Positions 36,051 through 36,730 of a stretch of DNA of 36,730 nucleotides are shown here, one piece after another (position 1 is the first letter of the stretch; each line of letters opens with the position of its first letter). The stretch spans positions 1 to 36,730 of the forward strand of contig CAMRCO010000011.1 in assembly GCA_947040945.1 (NCBI GenBank). Reading direction: 5' to 3'. Source of the DNA: an uncultured Spirochaetia bacterium (lineage in GTDB: Bacteria > Spirochaetota > Brachyspiria > Brachyspirales > Brachyspiraceae). A model generated the notes under the pieces. That model was not told where the DNA came from and searched no databases. It saw only the letters and a list, made by a program, of their open reading frames with translations. A program made the position numbers and the translations under genes.

Positions 36051-36584
36051 TTAAGCTTTGATCTTTACTTCATTAAATAGTCTTATTAATCTTTTAGCTT
36101 CTTTTTCTGTTACGGGTATATTAATAGATTCGTCTTTTGTTTCTATTTTAGCTGTTTTAAGTGTGCCAAAACTTTTTAATGGAGTATTAAGTGTAGCAAT
36201 TATTTTATGAGTATTATATGAATGTTCTGATATTCTTTTGTCATAGTCGAGTTTTAAAGTCTCGCCATCAGAAAATGTTAGAGTAACTTTATGATTTGCC
36301 CCAACAGTAATTGTGTTATTTGACAAGTATTCAAGCTCTAGAACTACATAGGCATTTTCGCCAACAGTTTTGAAGTTGATGTTTGTATTGAATCCGTTAC
36401 CAATACTTGACCAACGAATGTTTGAATATTCACTTTTGTCTATAGTTGTGTGAGTAGGAGTATTAGTAGTATCAGCGGTTTCAGTAATTTCAATTGGTGC
36501 GTCGTCTTTCAAAGCAATTTCTGTGGAAGTACAACCCACGAAAGATATGGCAATCACAATTAATGTGTATAGTGTCTTTTTCAT
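36051..36584 (-). CDS. Lipoprotein of unknown function
   Basis: The 177-residue product begins MKKTLYTLIVIAISFVGC, a lipoprotein signal with Cys 18. It is followed by a Thr/Glu-rich linker to about residue 50 and a small beta-rich domain (AYVVLELEYLSNNTITVG, HKVTLTFSDGETLKLDYD). The C-terminal part has IPVTEKEAKRLIRLFNEVKI. I do not recognise a family. AAGGACG stands before the ATG. Periplasmic or outer-membrane anchoring is inferred from the lipobox. Confidence 0.8.
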   Translation of the reverse strand: MKKTLYTLIVIAISFVGCTSTEIALKDDAPIEITETADTTNTPTHTTIDKSEYSNIRWSSIGNGFNTNINFKTVGENAYVVLELEYLSNNTITVGANHKVTLTFSDGETLKLDYDKRISEHSYNTHKIIATLNTPLKSFGTLKTAKIETKDESINIPVTEKEAKRLIRLFNEVKIKA

Positions 36585-36665
36585 TTAGCGTCCTTATTTT
36601 GTGTTCTATAGAATGTCGGAATTATAGGGTCAGTTTTTTACTATGAGTAGGAATAAACGTCTTCT

Positions 36666-36730
36666 CTATGTTTTAGCAAATCCACCGTCTGTGTACCAAA
36701 ACCCGCTTTTACTTCCAGTACAGTGCACTT
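36666..36730 (-). other. Possible 3' end of a gene entering from the right edge
   Basis: Read on minus from the window edge, a frame is open to TAG at 36666-36668 and gives VHCTGSKSGFWYTDGGFAKT. Two other frames are also open over this short stretch: another on minus, and a plus-strand frame from the ATG at 36643. Coding and direction therefore cannot be decided. The bases 36585-36665 hold the upstream region of the lipoprotein gene, with no promoter I can place. Confidence 0.25.

Noticed and set aside
36643-36730. A plus-strand gene starting at 36643
   Set aside because: No Shine-Dalgarno, only 29 codons before the edge, and minus-strand frames are open as well, so the direction cannot be chosen.

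Overview
The window reads as a chromosomal segment of a low-GC, double-membrane, flagellated spirochaete, most likely Brachyspira or a close relative. The evidence is AT-rich coding with ordinary stop codons, flagellar basal-body genes in the order flgB-flgC-fliE, several lipoproteins and outer-membrane-type proteins, an ankyrin-repeat lipoprotein, an EF-Tu with an unusual switch I loop, and an L3 whose residues 148/149 are Asn/Ser. The last two match my memory of Brachyspira proteins. The genus call is inference; no 16S rRNA gene is present. I recognised no tRNA or rRNA gene, CRISPR array, insertion sequence or prophage.

Left part (1-13.9 kb), mixed and partly decayed. On the minus strand lie trmB (with no ATG, GTG or TTG start), a predicted outer-membrane barrel protein, a deletion scar joining the start of an HxlR-type regulator to the last third of an AgcS sodium:amino-acid symporter, and an ankyrin lipoprotein. 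On the plus strand are mutL, a secreted protein of unknown function, and an iron-uptake locus. That locus has a DtxR-like palindrome, a wrecked TonB-dependent receptor, then an intact CeuBCDE/YclNOPQ-type transporter (two FecCD permeases, ATPase, binding lipoprotein). A broken unknown gene and then gatA follow.

Middle (13.9-32.4 kb), one almost uninterrupted plus-strand supercluster: rpsL-rpsG-fusA-tuf, then the S10, spc and alpha operons from rpsJ to rplQ. It includes secY, infA and rpmJ and lacks adk and map. Gaps are mostly 0-20 bases, and many stop/start codons overlap. The gene order is textbook. The interest lies in protein details: the EF-Tu effector loop, the RNA polymerase alpha C-terminal domain, and tails or insertions on S17, L22, L6 and S3.

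Right part (32.4-36.7 kb): rho and a small Smr-domain protein on plus, meeting flgB-flgC-fliE and a lipoprotein gene on minus. I do not see a complete new multi-gene system. The best leads are the EF-Tu switch I variant, the AUC-type start of trmB, the metal-repressor-like operator in front of a dead receptor, and a perfect inverted repeat centred on the -10 box of the iron transporter.
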